Positions 43,112-56,339 of a stretch of 64,000 nucleotides of DNA are shown piece after piece. Made by a program: the position numbers and the translations under genes. The notes under the pieces are model-generated. The model saw nothing but the letters and a program-made list of their open reading frames with translations, searched no databases and was not told where the DNA came from. Where the stretch lies: contig LR990045.1 of NCBI GenBank assembly GCA_905147135.1, positions 19,940,173-20,004,172 of the forward strand, in the 5' to 3' direction. The stretch's first letter is position 1, and every line of letters starts with the position of its first letter. Source of the DNA: Blastobasis lacticolella (lineage: Eukaryota; Arthropoda; Insecta; Lepidoptera; Blastobasidae).

Positions 43112-46100
43112 CTTTAATTCAATAATCTAGCCAACTTCGTTCAATACCCAGGTCTTTGTAAGAAGACACAGAAAGCCATAACTATATTTTATTAATGCGA
43201 TCGAGCTCAAGGATGCTAGGGGTCGCCATTTTATTATATCTCCAGTGTATCATAAACAAGTGAAGGCTGTAATTACTTTAACAACAGCGCCTCGCTTGGC
43301 GGGCGGTACTGACCAATCAAGTGTTCAACGCCGCAGTAAGCTTTATTTTTTGATGTGATACGGCAAACAAACAGGCATGCGGGCCACCTGATGATGTGTG
43401 GTCAAAGCCGCCTATGGACATCAGCAACTCCAGGGGCGTTATTCATACGTTGCCCGCCACTAAGGAGACCTCTAATATACCTCTTGAACGATCCTATAAT
43501 TCCGTAACGTCTTATCAGAGTGAAATAAAAGGGATCATAGAGGAAAAAAATTATGTGCAGGAGAAAGTTAACGAAAAGTTTGTTTTATTTTTTAATCCCC
43601 CTTCCGTGTATGTGTGTCGATAGCCCCCAAATACTTAATAATCGTTGCATAAAAATCCCGGCTATGCTATCGAAAGTGATTTTTTTCATTATAGAGTTAA
43701 TCACACGTATGGGTAAGGGGTGTCCCACCAAATCTCACCAAGGGGGGTAGGGGGCAAAAAAGCACCCCACGTAATAATGAACTCCCCCTATCGAGTCGAG
43801 TGACTATCGTGTCGGAGGTTCGCATCATGCGTCGTGGGAGGTGGGTGGTGCATTTACTTAAAGCATCCTAGTCGGGGTAGCAATCTCATTTACCTTTGAT
43901 ATGTATAATGAAACCTCTACGACGCGACGATACTGAAGATCGGGCGAAGTGGAGGCAGAAGAGCAGAAAACCGAATTCTGGCAGTGATTGACTGGTAGGA
44001 TGATGACAATAAGTATGTCGGGAAAGGTGTACTTTCATATGGAAGGGACCAAAGAGTCTACAGTGCGTATGTGAGTACACGACCTTCTTGCCTGACCGTC
44101 CAGCTCGAATGGATTGTACATCGCAAATAACTAGCTCAAACCGCAACCGAGTGAGATGGCGATGTATCGAGCCTTAAATAATGCTACTCGAATTATTGAA
44201 GCGGTCGTACCTTGAATTATACTTTTTTCCAATCTCCTTGGGAGAGAACGGATTCTGAAGATAATTTTTAGGATGATTTCGTCGAAATAAAAACATCTCC
44301 ATATAGTATAGGTCTAATTCTGATAATGAACAAGATTTATAACAAATTAGGGTAAGTAAGTAAGAACTTTATTGCAACAACATAGCCTATGGGCCAGTTT
44401 ATTCTTTTCGGATATACAATAGTTAGATATGCTTACACTAAAACAACATATGAACACCGTAATTAGTTAAATAAACTATGATAATGTCCAAAACACAATT
44501 TATGTTACTATAACTTAAGGTATGCACCTAAACAAAAACATGCCATACATATATAACGGCACAGAAAAAGATAAAACATAAAAACTACGTGCAAGTATTA
44601 TCCAGATATTTAGTATTATAGAGATAACAAAACATCATTAAATTTAACACTAAAATCCAAAATATTATAACTAAACAGTTATAAATAAAAATGTAGTTAA
44701 GTAGGTTTATTTGTCAAAGTATTATTTTAAGCTGTAAAAAGTTTTAAGATTGACCCATGTTTTTAGGGAGAGTAAAACAAGATGCAGTCAGATTTCATTT
44801 ACGTTTACTACTTGACACTTTAAACCACAATCGAGACGTGCGACAACTTCATGACGTGTTTGTTTACTCCTCGGCGGCCCGGAAGCAAGTCGTCCCCGGC
44901 TATGTGTCGTCAGAATGCAATTCCTACATAATCAGAGGACTTGGAGCGAATTTACAGTGACAATTCTATTGGATAAACGCTAACAAGAGACAATCTGACA
45001 ATTTAGCGCGGCTGGGGTTCAGAGGAGAGGATGTGTATATTACTTTTATATTTGGAAGCTCAAAAATGATACAAAAAGAAGAAAGGTAAGAACGAAAATA
45101 AATTAATTAGACCCATTTTATTCAAACCTAAGACATCAGCCGGCATCACCGCTTACCCGTTAAGTCTTCGTTCTCCTAATCCAAACTCTTAGAAACGTCT
45201 ATAAAATATTCCCCACCCTAATCTTCGACGTGACTCTTCTGACTAAACTTTGACAGCAGTAAAATACATTGTACGCAATACTATACTACCCTAATTTGAG
45301 TTGAGATAGTTAATTAAATATCCATGCTGGGAGCACTAAATGGTGAGAGCTTACACTAAAGGGCACTTGATCTAGTTAACAACATAGAACTCATTTACCA
45401 TAATTGTATCAATCAAGCTCTATCCCACGGCTTACACTTCCGCTCATTGAAAAACTCTGCTAACTGGTTCAGTAGTTTCGGAATTTAACTTGTTCAAACA
45501 AAAGCAAACAAAGTAATTTTACATATAATAATATGCCGCGTCCGTCTGTCAGACATTTCGGTGTCCGCAAATTTACCTCACTCGAATTATAATTCAACGG
45601 CAGAATACGTAAAAAAGCGTAAAACATGTTATTGTGCTGCGATGTGTTGTGTTGATTGATCCCTGAGACCCAGGGATATCGACTTGAAACGCACACTTAA
45701 CAGTCGTCATAACTATCCACAACTGGCTACGACACAGTCATTAGCTCCAATTCGATTCTCAACACAAAGATCAACAGCTGAACTAACAGAGGTGCCTCGG
45801 ATGTCATTAAACAATCCTTCAAAGCCATCAATTCTCGGGTTTAAAGTGGGCTCTCGAAGTGAGAAATTGGTGTGAACAGCGCGAGTAAACTTGTCCGGGA
45901 GATGTAACCGTACTTATTCGTAGAAATTTCTGGAATGTACGTTGAGGATTGACTCCTCCAATTTTGAGGACTTCATTGAAATAATTTGTTTAAACTGTTT
46001 TAGTTTTAAACTGGTTTTGCTGCCAGAGCAACGTGTTATAGAGGTGGGCAACGCATTGGCGATACTCTTGGTGTTGCTAATGTCTATAGGCAGTGGTGAC

Positions 46101-49100
46101 CACTTTCCATCAGGTGGCCCGCTTGCCTCTTTGCTTAACGTACGACCTAAAAAAAATAAAAAAAAGTTGCTGTCTTTGATGTAATAGCTCAATTATAGGC
46201 ATGAAGCATTTCATGTTAGTCCTCAAAGTGACAACGCCCCAGCGGTTTAGTTGCCTGCAACCTAAATGCTTGAATCGTAGATGCTATAGGTGACAGTTAC
46301 CGCTTACCATCTGGTGGGCTGTCGTCACTGCGTAGAATAAAAATCTAAGAATAATTATGTGTAACGTACATAGGTAACGAAATCCATCGATCTCATGTTG
46401 GTCGCCCCAGGGCCGGAGCACACCCACTCCACGCCGACAACGACCGGACCATGTCCGACAATACCTGTCATAACTGGGTAGCGCCCGACAATATCCTAAA
46501 ACTACAGCAAAAATATGACAGCCCACCAAGGCAGCACCTTCTCACGAGTTTAACGCAGGACCCAGCCATCGAGCAATTTAACCAATAAGTACTTAGTGTA
46601 TAATGTATAAAAAGTACTTAATATAATTTGACATGTACGTACCTAACTTGTTTTAATGATAAACTGACAACTGTGTATATGTCTGAAAAGGTAGAAGGTA
46701 ATCTAATTTGCAACTGTATCTGCACCATTATTTACTTATTTATTTACTGCGCTGGCTCAGCGACCCAAAGTGGATCTTGACCTCCGACACCAGAGATCGC
46801 CACATCTTCCTATCCTGCGCCATCTCCAGCCAATCGAGGATGCTCAGTGCGTGCAGGCGTGGCGGTCTGCACTATTATGTACCTAAATTCATGCACAATA
46901 AAATATTTATCTTTATCTTTAAAGAGCGACATAATATATTTAATTACCATGTACGAGAATCTAATTCAAGAAGGAATTCAAGCTTTAAATTCTACTCTGC
47001 TGGACAACTTAGGATTAGTCCTAACACTTTAGGTGTGGGTAGGTAAATAAATTAACCTACTTCATGAACGATTAAACTTGCGACTCGCTCTGTACCTATT
47101 GCTTAAACCTTCCGTGATTCACTGTATCAATTCATTAAATCCGAACGAAAAAACATTCAGGAGGTGTTTAGGAGATTATCGCGTCTAATTTAAGCTTTTT
47201 AACCTCCGAAAAAAAAGAGGGATGTTATAAGATTAACGTGTCTATTTGTGGATCTGTGTGTCTGTCTGTGGTATCGTAGGTCCTGATCGGATGGGCCGAT
47301 TCCAATCCGTCTAGATGGTTCATTGTTTGATACTAAATACTCTGTAATATCATGTTGTACCTACATACTTACCACATTTACTGCAATAAATAATTGAATT
47401 GAATTTTATTAAAACCGGTTAAGTAAATTAGTAAATATATTTTGAGTGTGTACATGCCCGTATGGTGTCCGGCAAGGTAAAATAGCACCAATCTCTTGCA
47501 CTCGTGGTGTCGTACAAAGCGACTTATGTTTACGAGGCAAAAGTTCTGAAGTCACCGTCAGCTAGAAAATGGGCAACAACGTTTTCCAATTATATAGCTA
47601 TGTACAACACAGATCTCCAACTCGCCTTGCCCAGCGTGGAGATAATAGCAATAACCGCGCCTCCCTGAGAGAGGCCTTAAGTCCTGCTGTTGACTGTTAT
47701 AGGCTGTGACGAAGTAAACTATTAGATTACCTCGTGCCTGTAGTTGTAGACTGTAGTTGCCTCATCTTTCCTTTTATCATCAAACCGGAACTCAAAAATG
47801 CAAGCATTGTCGCTTGACGATGGTAACCATCCAAAGATACGGGGCAAACGTTTTCTTTTTTAATTAGTAGGTACACGGTTATTAGTATAGATACTTAGTT
47901 GTTATTCCAACACAGTACTAACAACACTGAGCCTAGTGGTGACTTTTTCGATTTCTTATTTGACTTCTAATAAAAATCGTCATAGTAGATGGACTTAATA
48001 CCAGTGTCACTACCTAGATGGCGCTGTGTGAATTTGTCCAAGAATATTTATTTATTTATTTATTTATTTACCTGACAATAGAACTAGCTGATCAGTCAAC
48101 TCGTTAGAATGTTGTAGCAAAGTGAACGCAGTGACCACGTCCAAAGAACCAACCCTTATTATCAGGATACTAAATTAAAAAGTAAGTAAGTAGGGCTAGG
48201 AAAAAGTGTCTGCAATATCGGAAATCGTTCGGATTTTTTTCGACATCCGATTTCTTAATATCTTCCGCGGGGCAGACGGCTATTAACTGCGACACTGGAG
48301 TTTGCAAACACAGAATAAGAAGGAGTGGGGATATGGCGAGTAGTGTTCTTAAGTACTAAATAAAAAGTTCAAATGAAAGATATATTTTCGTAGCAAGCTT
48401 TTGTCGCGCATCAGAGTATTTGTCAAGACTCAAGACTAATCAAACGAGACCAAGCTCGATGGGTTTACCAAGCGTAGTATAGGAGTTCCTTTGGCTACCT
48501 TCCGTCTCCATAATCAGATCAGCTCGATGGTGTCATAAGATTGCATTGTCACCGAACTTACATGAGCGTGCGAAATTTGAGCTGAATCGGAAACCGGGAA
48601 TGGGTCAAATTTAACTTGCAATATTTTATTACGAACAGACATGAAGACATGTGAAACTAAATAAAAACTTGTAAAAATTTATAGGTTGGTCCATCGGCCC
48701 TATTTACCTGCGATCCGTTTTAAACTTCAATATTTTAATGAATGATTATACCTCTCAGATCATGCTTGATCCGAGTTTTCCCTAAATTTTAACTGTTCGC
48801 TCTAGGTATTGCCAATGTAATTTTAAAAATATTAAAGTTTTCATATCGAAATCAAAGTTGAAAATAGTTTCACTCGAGGCAAGTGGTTTAAAAATATATC
48901 CCCTTCTCGCAGATACAACTATGGAACTGACTTTTCAGTTTCACTAGGGTTGCCAAAAAGTTACAGTTTCCATATAGGAAGTCAACAAAATTGTATAAAT
49001 ATAAAAATATAGTATTTTCCTAGTGATATTTTTTAAACAACTTTTTTACACATACACAGCACCCACCGAACATTATTACTAAGTTGAAGACATAAACGAG

Positions 49101-50928
49101 GATTATGTGTTTCTATGTTCACCTCGTAATTAGATATCTAATCACTTCCACAAAACTCCATCATTCATGCGTCCGTTTCATTCAGTATTACATAAGTACA
49201 CATAAAATATGCTACAAAATGCTCAAGAAAAAGCTATCGATAATTTCACCAACTTCATTTAAAGTTGAAGTGTACGTTCCAATTTCCATACTTTCGCAGC
49301 TCCGCGCCCACAGTTGACTAATGCCCCGTAGTCCGGTGATAAAATACTTTTTGGAGGGGAAATTTCTGAAAAGTTTCCCCAAAACTTTCTTAAGGATTTG
49401 GTAGACGATATTTCTCCCCGGGCGAATTATTTAGGAGGTTTCCGGATCAAGGGATTATCCTTCGGAGTGATAGACTGGGCGAATGTGTTGTTTTATCACA
49501 TGGTTTTTTACGGATTGTTTGCAAACAAACAAACAAGCAAGCGGGGCACCATCGACAGGAAGTTCAACCTCTTACCATAAGTTGATCGTCAACTGTGCGG
49601 TTCCAAATGAACTTTCTCCCACGCACACTAAGGTTGTGGAATGAGCTTCCTGGTGAGGTTATTCCTGGAGAGTACAACATGGAGTTCTTGAAGAAAGATG
49701 AAAAGGGATGAAAAAGATTTTACGAGGCCGGCAGCGCGTAAGTGATGTGATACCCCTCGTATTGCACAAGTCCATAGGATGCGGTAACTGCTTACCATCA
49801 GGCCCAACGTAAGCTCTCTGCCATCTTAGTGATCATGATTAACGCGGAAACCCGGGTCCTGGTGTGTGAGAGCACAACTGGGATATTAACGCCAAAATGT
49901 TGAGCATTTTTTTAATATTAAGTTTAGGCCATCCCATAACCATATCGATTAAACTTTCTAAAAAGGAAATCTTATCAAAATCGCACTCGTCACTCGCCAA
50001 GCATATGGCCAAAATGTTCTAATATTGCACTTAAGCCTTAGCTTTCCACCCGAAGGAAACCCAAGTTCCATCAGTGGACTGTTAATGACTTGTGATTATG
50101 ATGATGATGATAATGATGGGATGGCAAATCCGGCTCAACGTACCTTCATTTCTAAATGAAATAGCAGAGCACTAAAACTTTATAGAAACAGTTTCCTACA
50201 CGACTCTGGGATAACACAGACATCTATTTGAGTCTGAAACTGTCTTTCTGTAAATAAAGCTCCCGTCTCCGCCAGTAAGAAGTAAATATGTCAGTTTGGT
50301 AAGTTCTACTAGAACGTATTCCTGTGGCCTTATTGAATTGAGCATATTACAAGATAGTTTCAAAGCATTTGTAATAGAAAATAGAAAATAGAACGTGGCC
50401 ATCTTTAAGCAATCGGATCTAATGACGTCACACATTATGATTTATATACGTTCGACCGTCATTGCGATCCTATTGCTTATAAATGGCGACTTTCGATTCG
50501 AATAATCACCCTTTTTGTTTTGAACCGGTAAATGCCATGAATTTGGGTAGGTCTAGCTAGGTAGGTACTCACCTAAATCTTTTCGGTTACTTTTGAAACA
50601 AATGCTGAGACACCGAGTCGGTTTATCTCTTCACTTCGCTCAAGGGTTGTTATCTGTTAAAACTTATAATAACTCTCGTAATCTGGGAGTTAAATAGGGT
50701 TGCCAAATCTAGTAGGTACTTCTATAATATAGGTAATATCCGACTATATTTCTGGTCATAATGATATTTTTTTCTACAAGATACCTACTATATACTGTTG
50801 GAAAATATATATAAGTAGTAGCCAAATATACTATATTTAAGCAAAACAGCGGCGAAACTTTCATCGGCTATAATAAGAGCTATTTAGTAAAAAAATACAC
50901 TTTTTCCTTAAAAAAAGTACCAACCTAC
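43112..50928 (+). repeat. Tandem segmental duplication, copy B
   Basis: Direct repeat of 33400-42895, shorter because it lacks the five copy-A insertions and a segment of about 300 bp (after GGGATATCGAC at about 45682). It has its own 53-bp insertion at 48016. Its components mirror copy A: repeat E at 43343-43460 (-) and 46017-46155 (+), the RTE remnant at 43917-43990, repeat C at 47462-47715, and the LINE end at 49598-49835. Confidence 0.95.
48016..48068 (+). mobile_element. 53-bp SINE-A 3' insertion specific to copy B, TACCT target duplication
   Basis: TACCT at 48011-48015 and 48069-48073; copy A has CACTACCTGACAATAG with one. The insert is only AGATGGCGCTGTGTGAATTT, then GTCCAAGAAT and (ATTT)n, i.e. 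the last part of SINE-A. It is an extreme 5' truncation. Confidence 0.93.
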
Positions 50929-51519
50929 GTAATTAATTTTTTAACAATTTTATCATTTCATGTCCAGTGAAATAACACAAGCCCCTTCGACAAGAGCGTC
51001 GTACAAATTGTAAAAAATCCGCATAAAGTATATAGGTATGTTTTCTATGAACCTACTATTTTTTTGTATATCCTTTAAGTTAGTTTAGTCCTAAGCGGGG
51101 TTATAGCGGTAGCGTTATGGAATTAGTTAAATAATCACTTCTTTTCAATTTTTACTGCACGGCTAGCACAAGTGTACTCACGCGTGCGATAAGTGAGAAA
51201 ATGCGCGACATAAATACTCCTATCCCTTTCGACTTAGTATTAAGAAAGAATGAAAGAAAATACATTTTATCAACCTCCCTCCTGGATCTTTTAAGTGACG
51301 GACGTGTTTATTGCTGTTTATTCTAAATTTAAACAAAAATTAAATTAAATTATAATATTGAATAATCCACAAGTATACCAGGCGAACAGAAGTGTAAGAA
51401 GGTGCAAATCCAGCTACCTACCCAGTGAGTGAGACCAACTGCATTGACAACTATACCTCCGTCATACCCGTTCAGTACCTAACCTGTACAAAATCATCAA
51501 TGACAGGCTGCTGACCTAC
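50929..51519. other. No gene recognised
   Basis: AT-rich sequence after the duplication. A GAAAGAATGAAAGAAAATACA block at 51245-51265 resembles the start of repeat D. Nothing else is identifiable. Confidence 0.45.
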
Positions 51520-51643
51520 TAAGCCCCGCCACTCAAGTGACAGCATTTCTTTTTATTAGGCCACGCCTCTTTTACCTATTCATTTGCCGAGGGCGCCCGC
51601 GCACTTATTTAGGCCTAGAGGAACGAAATATTATAACTCAGAG

Positions 51644-52582
51644 ATGTCAACGCAAAGAACTCCACCGCCGGCGTCGAATTTGGTTACACCTACTAACTTA
51701 CAACACGCTCATTCGGACCCCACACTGAGCTCACTACCTAGTGAAGCGGATAAAAAGGACCCTGGTGTAAAGACACGTAGGGCGCGACGACAATTGGAGG
51801 CAGACTCGCACGATAATCCCAACACCGACCCCGCTTTACTTATGTCTGAAATGACTAAATTATTTGCGAAGTTCGAGCGCACTCAAAACTTAAAATTCGA
51901 GGCTCTTAATTCCTCAATGAATAATTTACTGGATCAAAACTCTAAAATTCAGGAGTCTATTACGTTCTTCTCACAGAAATACGATGAGCTAGTTGAACGG
52001 CTGGACGCTTCGGAAAGAGAGAATTCCAACCTAAAAACTCGCATTAACCAGCTGTAAAATAGGATGGACAATTTGGAATGTCAGTCGCGATCTGCTATGA
52101 TAGAAATTAACAACTTGCCTCCTTCCGAACCCGAAAACTGGGAGATCCTTAGTTCCAAACTCACCACGATTGGAAATATTATAAATCAACCTATTCGACC
52201 CACGGAAATCAAAAATATTTATAGGAAAAAGCCTAGCAAAGACCGTTCCTCTGTCGGCACGGTTATAGTGGAATTTACCTCGGTTGTACTTAAGGAAAAT
52301 GTCATGAAAGCCAGTAGGTCTTTCAACAAACTGAACAAGAAGGCACAACTATCTTCTTCACACCTCAAATTGGACGGATTGCCCACACCGATCTACATCG
52401 CGGAATCATTGTCCGCCCAAGGAAAACACCTTTATTACCTTGGTCGAAATTTACAAAAACAAGATAAGTGCAACAGCTGTTGGACTTACCGTGGCAAAAT
52501 TTTCATTAAGAAAACGGCAGAATCGTCGCCAACTTGGATAAAAACTGAACTGGATCTTAAAAAAGTTACGAAAACACAATGA
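51644..52582 (+). pseudogene. LINE ORF1: coiled coil plus baculovirus FP25K-like domain, one stop
   Basis: ATG at 51644 (MSTQRTPPPASNLVTP). A polar N-terminus with basic KTRRARRQLEAD is followed by a heptad-rich region (MSEMTKLFAKFERTQNLKFE to LDASERENSNLKTRINQL) expected to form a coiled coil. An in-frame TAA at 52055-52057 interrupts it; the same frame continues NRMDNLECQSRSAMIEINN. The C-terminal third, with GLPTPIYIAESLSAQGKHL, RNLQKQDKCNSCWTYRGK and IFIKK, resembles the FP25K (Baculo_FP) domain found in ORF1 proteins of insect LINEs. About 312 codons in all. Likely role: binding element RNA; with the stop, only the first 137 residues would be made. Confidence 0.82.
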
Positions 52583-53042
52583 CTAGATTTAAATTATTAT
52601 CATAATATTGTTAATGTCGTATTACACGTATATATTTCCAAATTGAGAGGTAACCCATATCCAACACATCACACCCCATACACATCTTACGTCATTTCTT
52701 ACACACACACAAGCTCACACTGTCATTATCACAACTCTTCGGACGGCCACTCAGCTAACTATTTCGCAATATTAGCAAGCAGTAACATAATTTATGGCCT
52801 AAAAAACATGCATCCAGTAATCAATAAAATTTCTAATTTAATCTTATTCTACCCACAATATAAAATTCAAGTTGTAATTTTGAACCATAGTCACAGAATA
52901 ATGATTCTAACTCGCAGCTATAATGTATCTTTCGTACAAGTATTTTTAGTGCAAACTACCCTACACTTAAACGTAAACAAACTTAGTTATCTGCCGATAT
53001 CCTACCTACATATTGGAATTCCATAATCTCGACGATATAAAC
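52583..53042 (+). other. Inter-ORF region of the LINE
   Basis: 460 bp between the ORF1 stop and the first ATG of ORF2. It is open for 127 codons in one frame (52643-53026), but the composition is AT-rich and the product has no recognisable features, so it is not called as a gene. ORF2 could begin slightly earlier at the non-ATG codons from 53013. Confidence 0.5.
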
Positions 53043-55960
53043 ATGGAATTTGATGACCTTAGGGTGGCTAAGTTTGCTACCTGTACGATCGAGGACTGTA
53101 AAAGTTTATCAATAACGCACCGTTCATCTTTAAAACTTATATGTCAAAATATAAGAAGTATTAATTGCAACTTTAACGGATTTCTTACGCTTCTGGACAG
53201 GAGTGATACGGTGTGGGACGTGATAGTGCTTACCGAGTGCTGGTTGGCGAATTCTCCCCCCATTCCCCCACTCGATGGATACAGCTTTACTGCTACATCA
53301 CAGCATCCGACGCAAAATGAAGGTGTAGTGGTGTACTATCGCAGCCATAATTGTGTTACCGTTGTTGAGTCAAAGATAAAGGACGCTAACTGTATCACTA
53401 TGATTTTAGGTACAGACACGGTCTTAATATCTATCTATCGCCCACCTAGTAATCGTAATATTAATGATTTTCTGGTCACATTAAATGAACATTTAAACAT
53501 ATATTCTTCATATAAAAATATAATATTGACAGGCGACATGAACATTGATATCTCTGAAAACGTGTGCGACTCTCGGTCTACGGAATACTTTACTCTTATT
53601 TCCTGTCACGGCATGCTTCCTGCGCACACATTGGCCACACGTAACAATCAATCTTGCCTGGACCATATCATTTTAAAAACAAAATGTACGGCGTTTGCCT
53701 TTGTGGCCGATACAACTGTAACAGATCACGACACGGTAATGCTCTATTTATATACCTCTAACTATAAAAAAAATAATGCATTGCCCAAACTCAAAACTCT
53801 TAAAATAATCGACTATGACTCAATAGAACGAGAACTTCAAAAAACTAATTTTAGTCCTTTGTACAATATGTCCGATATAAATGAAGCCACAATTTTTTTT
53901 ACTAATGCTCTTAATGGAATTGTTACTGCCAATAGGTACCACCTTAAAAGCAGCTTCAAACCGACGTTCATTAAAAAAGCCTTGGATGACTACAGGACTT
54001 TTAAAATGCTTGCGAAACAGGGATAAACTACATACTAAATTAAAAAAATCGCCTGATGATATAATACTTAGGACAACATTTACCAGGTATAGAAATTTCT
54101 GTAACGCCCTACTCAGGAAAACAAAAATGGAAAATGATAGAGCGTTGATCCAGGATTCACAAGGTAATAATAAACGTCTTTGGAGCGCTATAAAAAATAT
54201 AACTCATACCGCTAAACAGAAATCTAGTGCAGATTCCTTATTTCGACTCGAGATCCAGACCGCGGTATCAATGGGGTTAATTACTTTTTTGCGAACATAG
54301 GAAGAATACTGGCTGAAAAGATAAAACCAACTGGCGACTTGCCACAGCGGGCAGGTGTCATTCAGTCTTGTCCATATTCTTTTGCACTCCTGGACACTAA
54401 TGAGGCTGAAGTAGGGAGCTTAATTGCAAATCTTCGAGACAACTGCGCGACTGGTCTAGATGGATTGTCAACCGCATTCCTTAAAAGATACAGGGAAGTT
54501 CTGACCCCTCCCATTACCTTTCTCTGCAATCGTGCTTTCTCGTCGGGTTCTTTTCCTGACGCTTTCAAAGTAGCAGTTGTCACGCCAATATTTAAGAGTG
54601 GTGACAGAGACAGTGTCACTAATTATAGACCAATTTCAATCTTACCCAGTCTCTCTAAAATCTTGGAAAGACTAATAAACAACAGACTAGTAAAATATTT
54701 AGAAAAAAATAAAATTTTGTCACCTTCACAATATGGCTTTCGTTCTGGAATTTCTGCTAGTGATGCGGTACTGAAACTTACTACCAACATTGTTACACAC
54801 CTGGATAATAAAAAAAAAGTAGTAGGTATATTCCTTGACTTGGCGAAGGCATTTGACACTGTCTCTGTACCAACACTTATTATCAAACTTGAGTCAATTG
54901 GTATCAGAGGCTCTCAGCTTGAACTTTTTAGGAGTTATCTCTCGAATAGACGGCAACGTGTCAGGATTGGAGATAGGTTAAGTAATGAGCTGAGGATCTC
55001 CTGCGGTGTGCCTCAGGGTAGTGTACTCGGTCCTACATTATTTTTAATTTACATTAACGACCTATGTCAATTTAAGCTTAGTGGTGGCTCCATTTTTGCG
55101 TACGCCGACGATACTGCGCTGATATTCTACGGTGAAACTTGGGAGTCGGCATTCAACTGTGCTCAGACTGGGTTCAACTCTGTACGGGACTGGTTAGACG
55201 AGAATCTGCTGACTTTAAAAGTAGACAAGACGAAGTTTATGACGTTTTCTTTGTCGAATAGGAGTTTGCCTGCACCTCACGAATTCTCCCTATTTTCTCA
55301 CTCCTGTTCAGATCTATCAATAAACAGGCTGTGCGGTTGTCCTGAGCTCTCTAGTGTTAGGTCAATTAAGTACCTAGGGGTCAGCCTTGATAACCTTCTT
55401 TCCTTCCACACGCATATTGACGGGCTAGCAGCCAGAATACGTAAATTAATATTTATATTTAAAACACTTCGTGATATCGCTAATGTCAAGGTACTAAGAA
55501 CGGTGTACCTCGCCCTCGCACAGTCTTTAATCTCTTACTGTGTTGACTCATGGGGTGGATGTGATAAAACCTATTTACTAAAGCTTGAACGCGCCCAGAG
55601 GGCGCTTCTAAAGGTGGGCTGGAAACTGCCATACCGGTTCCCTACATTTGAACTTTACAGAAAATGTAACGTTCTCTCAGTGCGTCAACTTTTTATACTT
55701 CAGCTTACTCTGTGGACTCATTGTCATGTCCCCTATGACCCACCTCGCGCCGGTCTTACACCGTCTGTTCCACTGAATCGACCAGTTCCAGCTTGGCCCA
55801 ACGTACATTTTATTTCCTCGGAAGCTACATCTACAACAAAATAAATAAAATTCTAAACATATATCCAAAGTGTATATTGGAGTGTAGGAGAATTGTGACA
55901 TCGTGGCTAAGGAATCTTGATTATGATTCTACAGAAAAAATTATCGCGATTGTATCCTGA
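53043..55960 (+). pseudogene. LINE ORF2: APE endonuclease plus reverse transcriptase, three frame changes
   Basis: The endonuclease frame (to 54026) has LICQNIRSINCNFNGF, VLTECWLANSPP, ISIYRPPSN, ILTGDMNIDI, LDHIILK and TVTDHDTVML. The frame changes near 54010 (continuing RDKLHTKLKKSP) and returns near 54255 (NGVNYFFANIGRIL). RT motifs follow: NYRPISILPSLSKILERLI, PSQYGFRSGISASDAV, FLDLAKAFDTVSVPTL, ISCGVPQGSVLGPTLF and catalytic FAYADDTALIF, then IKYLGVSLDNLLSFHTHI and SYCVDSWGG. A third change near 55830 moves the end to the frame reading IYNKINKILNIYPKCILECR then SWLRNLDYDSTEKIIAIVS, with its stop at 55958-55960. EN, RT and C-terminus are all in place; only small indels inactivate it. Confidence 0.9.
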
Positions 55961-55997
55961 GATAAACATATATAGACAGACAAACAAACACCAAAAA

Positions 55998-56024
55998 ACA
56001 CCACACACACACACACATACACAC

Positions 56025-56058
<34 letters not shown>
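55998..56058 (+). repeat. CA/TACACA microsatellite
   Basis: ACACAC with TACACA interruptions, located in the 3' UTR of the LINE, ending before CTGGGTTTTCATTTTC. Confidence 0.9.
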
Positions 56059-56339
56059 TGGGTTTTCATTTTCATCTATTTTTTTATTTTTTTACTGTTG
56101 TTTTATTTTCTCGATCATCATAAGATTGTTTGCTTAAACATTGCTCTGATTACATTATCGAAAATATTTAATTGTAAGGGATGCAGGAGTTTGGGAGCCT
56201 GGAGATCTGTAAAACAGGTTTTCATTAACCTACCACAGACTCCAGCTCTCAATAAGGATTTGAATGCTATGTACAATGTATAAAGTATTTATATAACAAT
56301 GTAACCTAATGCCTTTTTGAGAGAAATTAATGATTTTGT

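Larger units (their letters stand above)
51520..56335 (+). mobile_element. Two-ORF CR1-like LINE, nearly complete
   Basis: Holds a leader, ORF1 (51644-52582), a 460-bp inter-ORF region, ORF2 (53043-55960), a CA/TACACA microsatellite (55998-56058) and a 3' UTR with GGAGCCTGGAGATCTGTAAA. Both outer boundaries are estimates, because no second copy or target duplication is available. ORF1 has one stop and ORF2 three frame changes. The body is moderately AT-rich, unlike the GC-rich Jockey copies. Confidence 0.85.

Noticed and set aside
52643..53026. 127-codon frame between LINE ORF1 and ORF2
   Set aside because: It lies in the inter-ORF region of a retrotransposon, has AT-driven composition and no recognisable motif.
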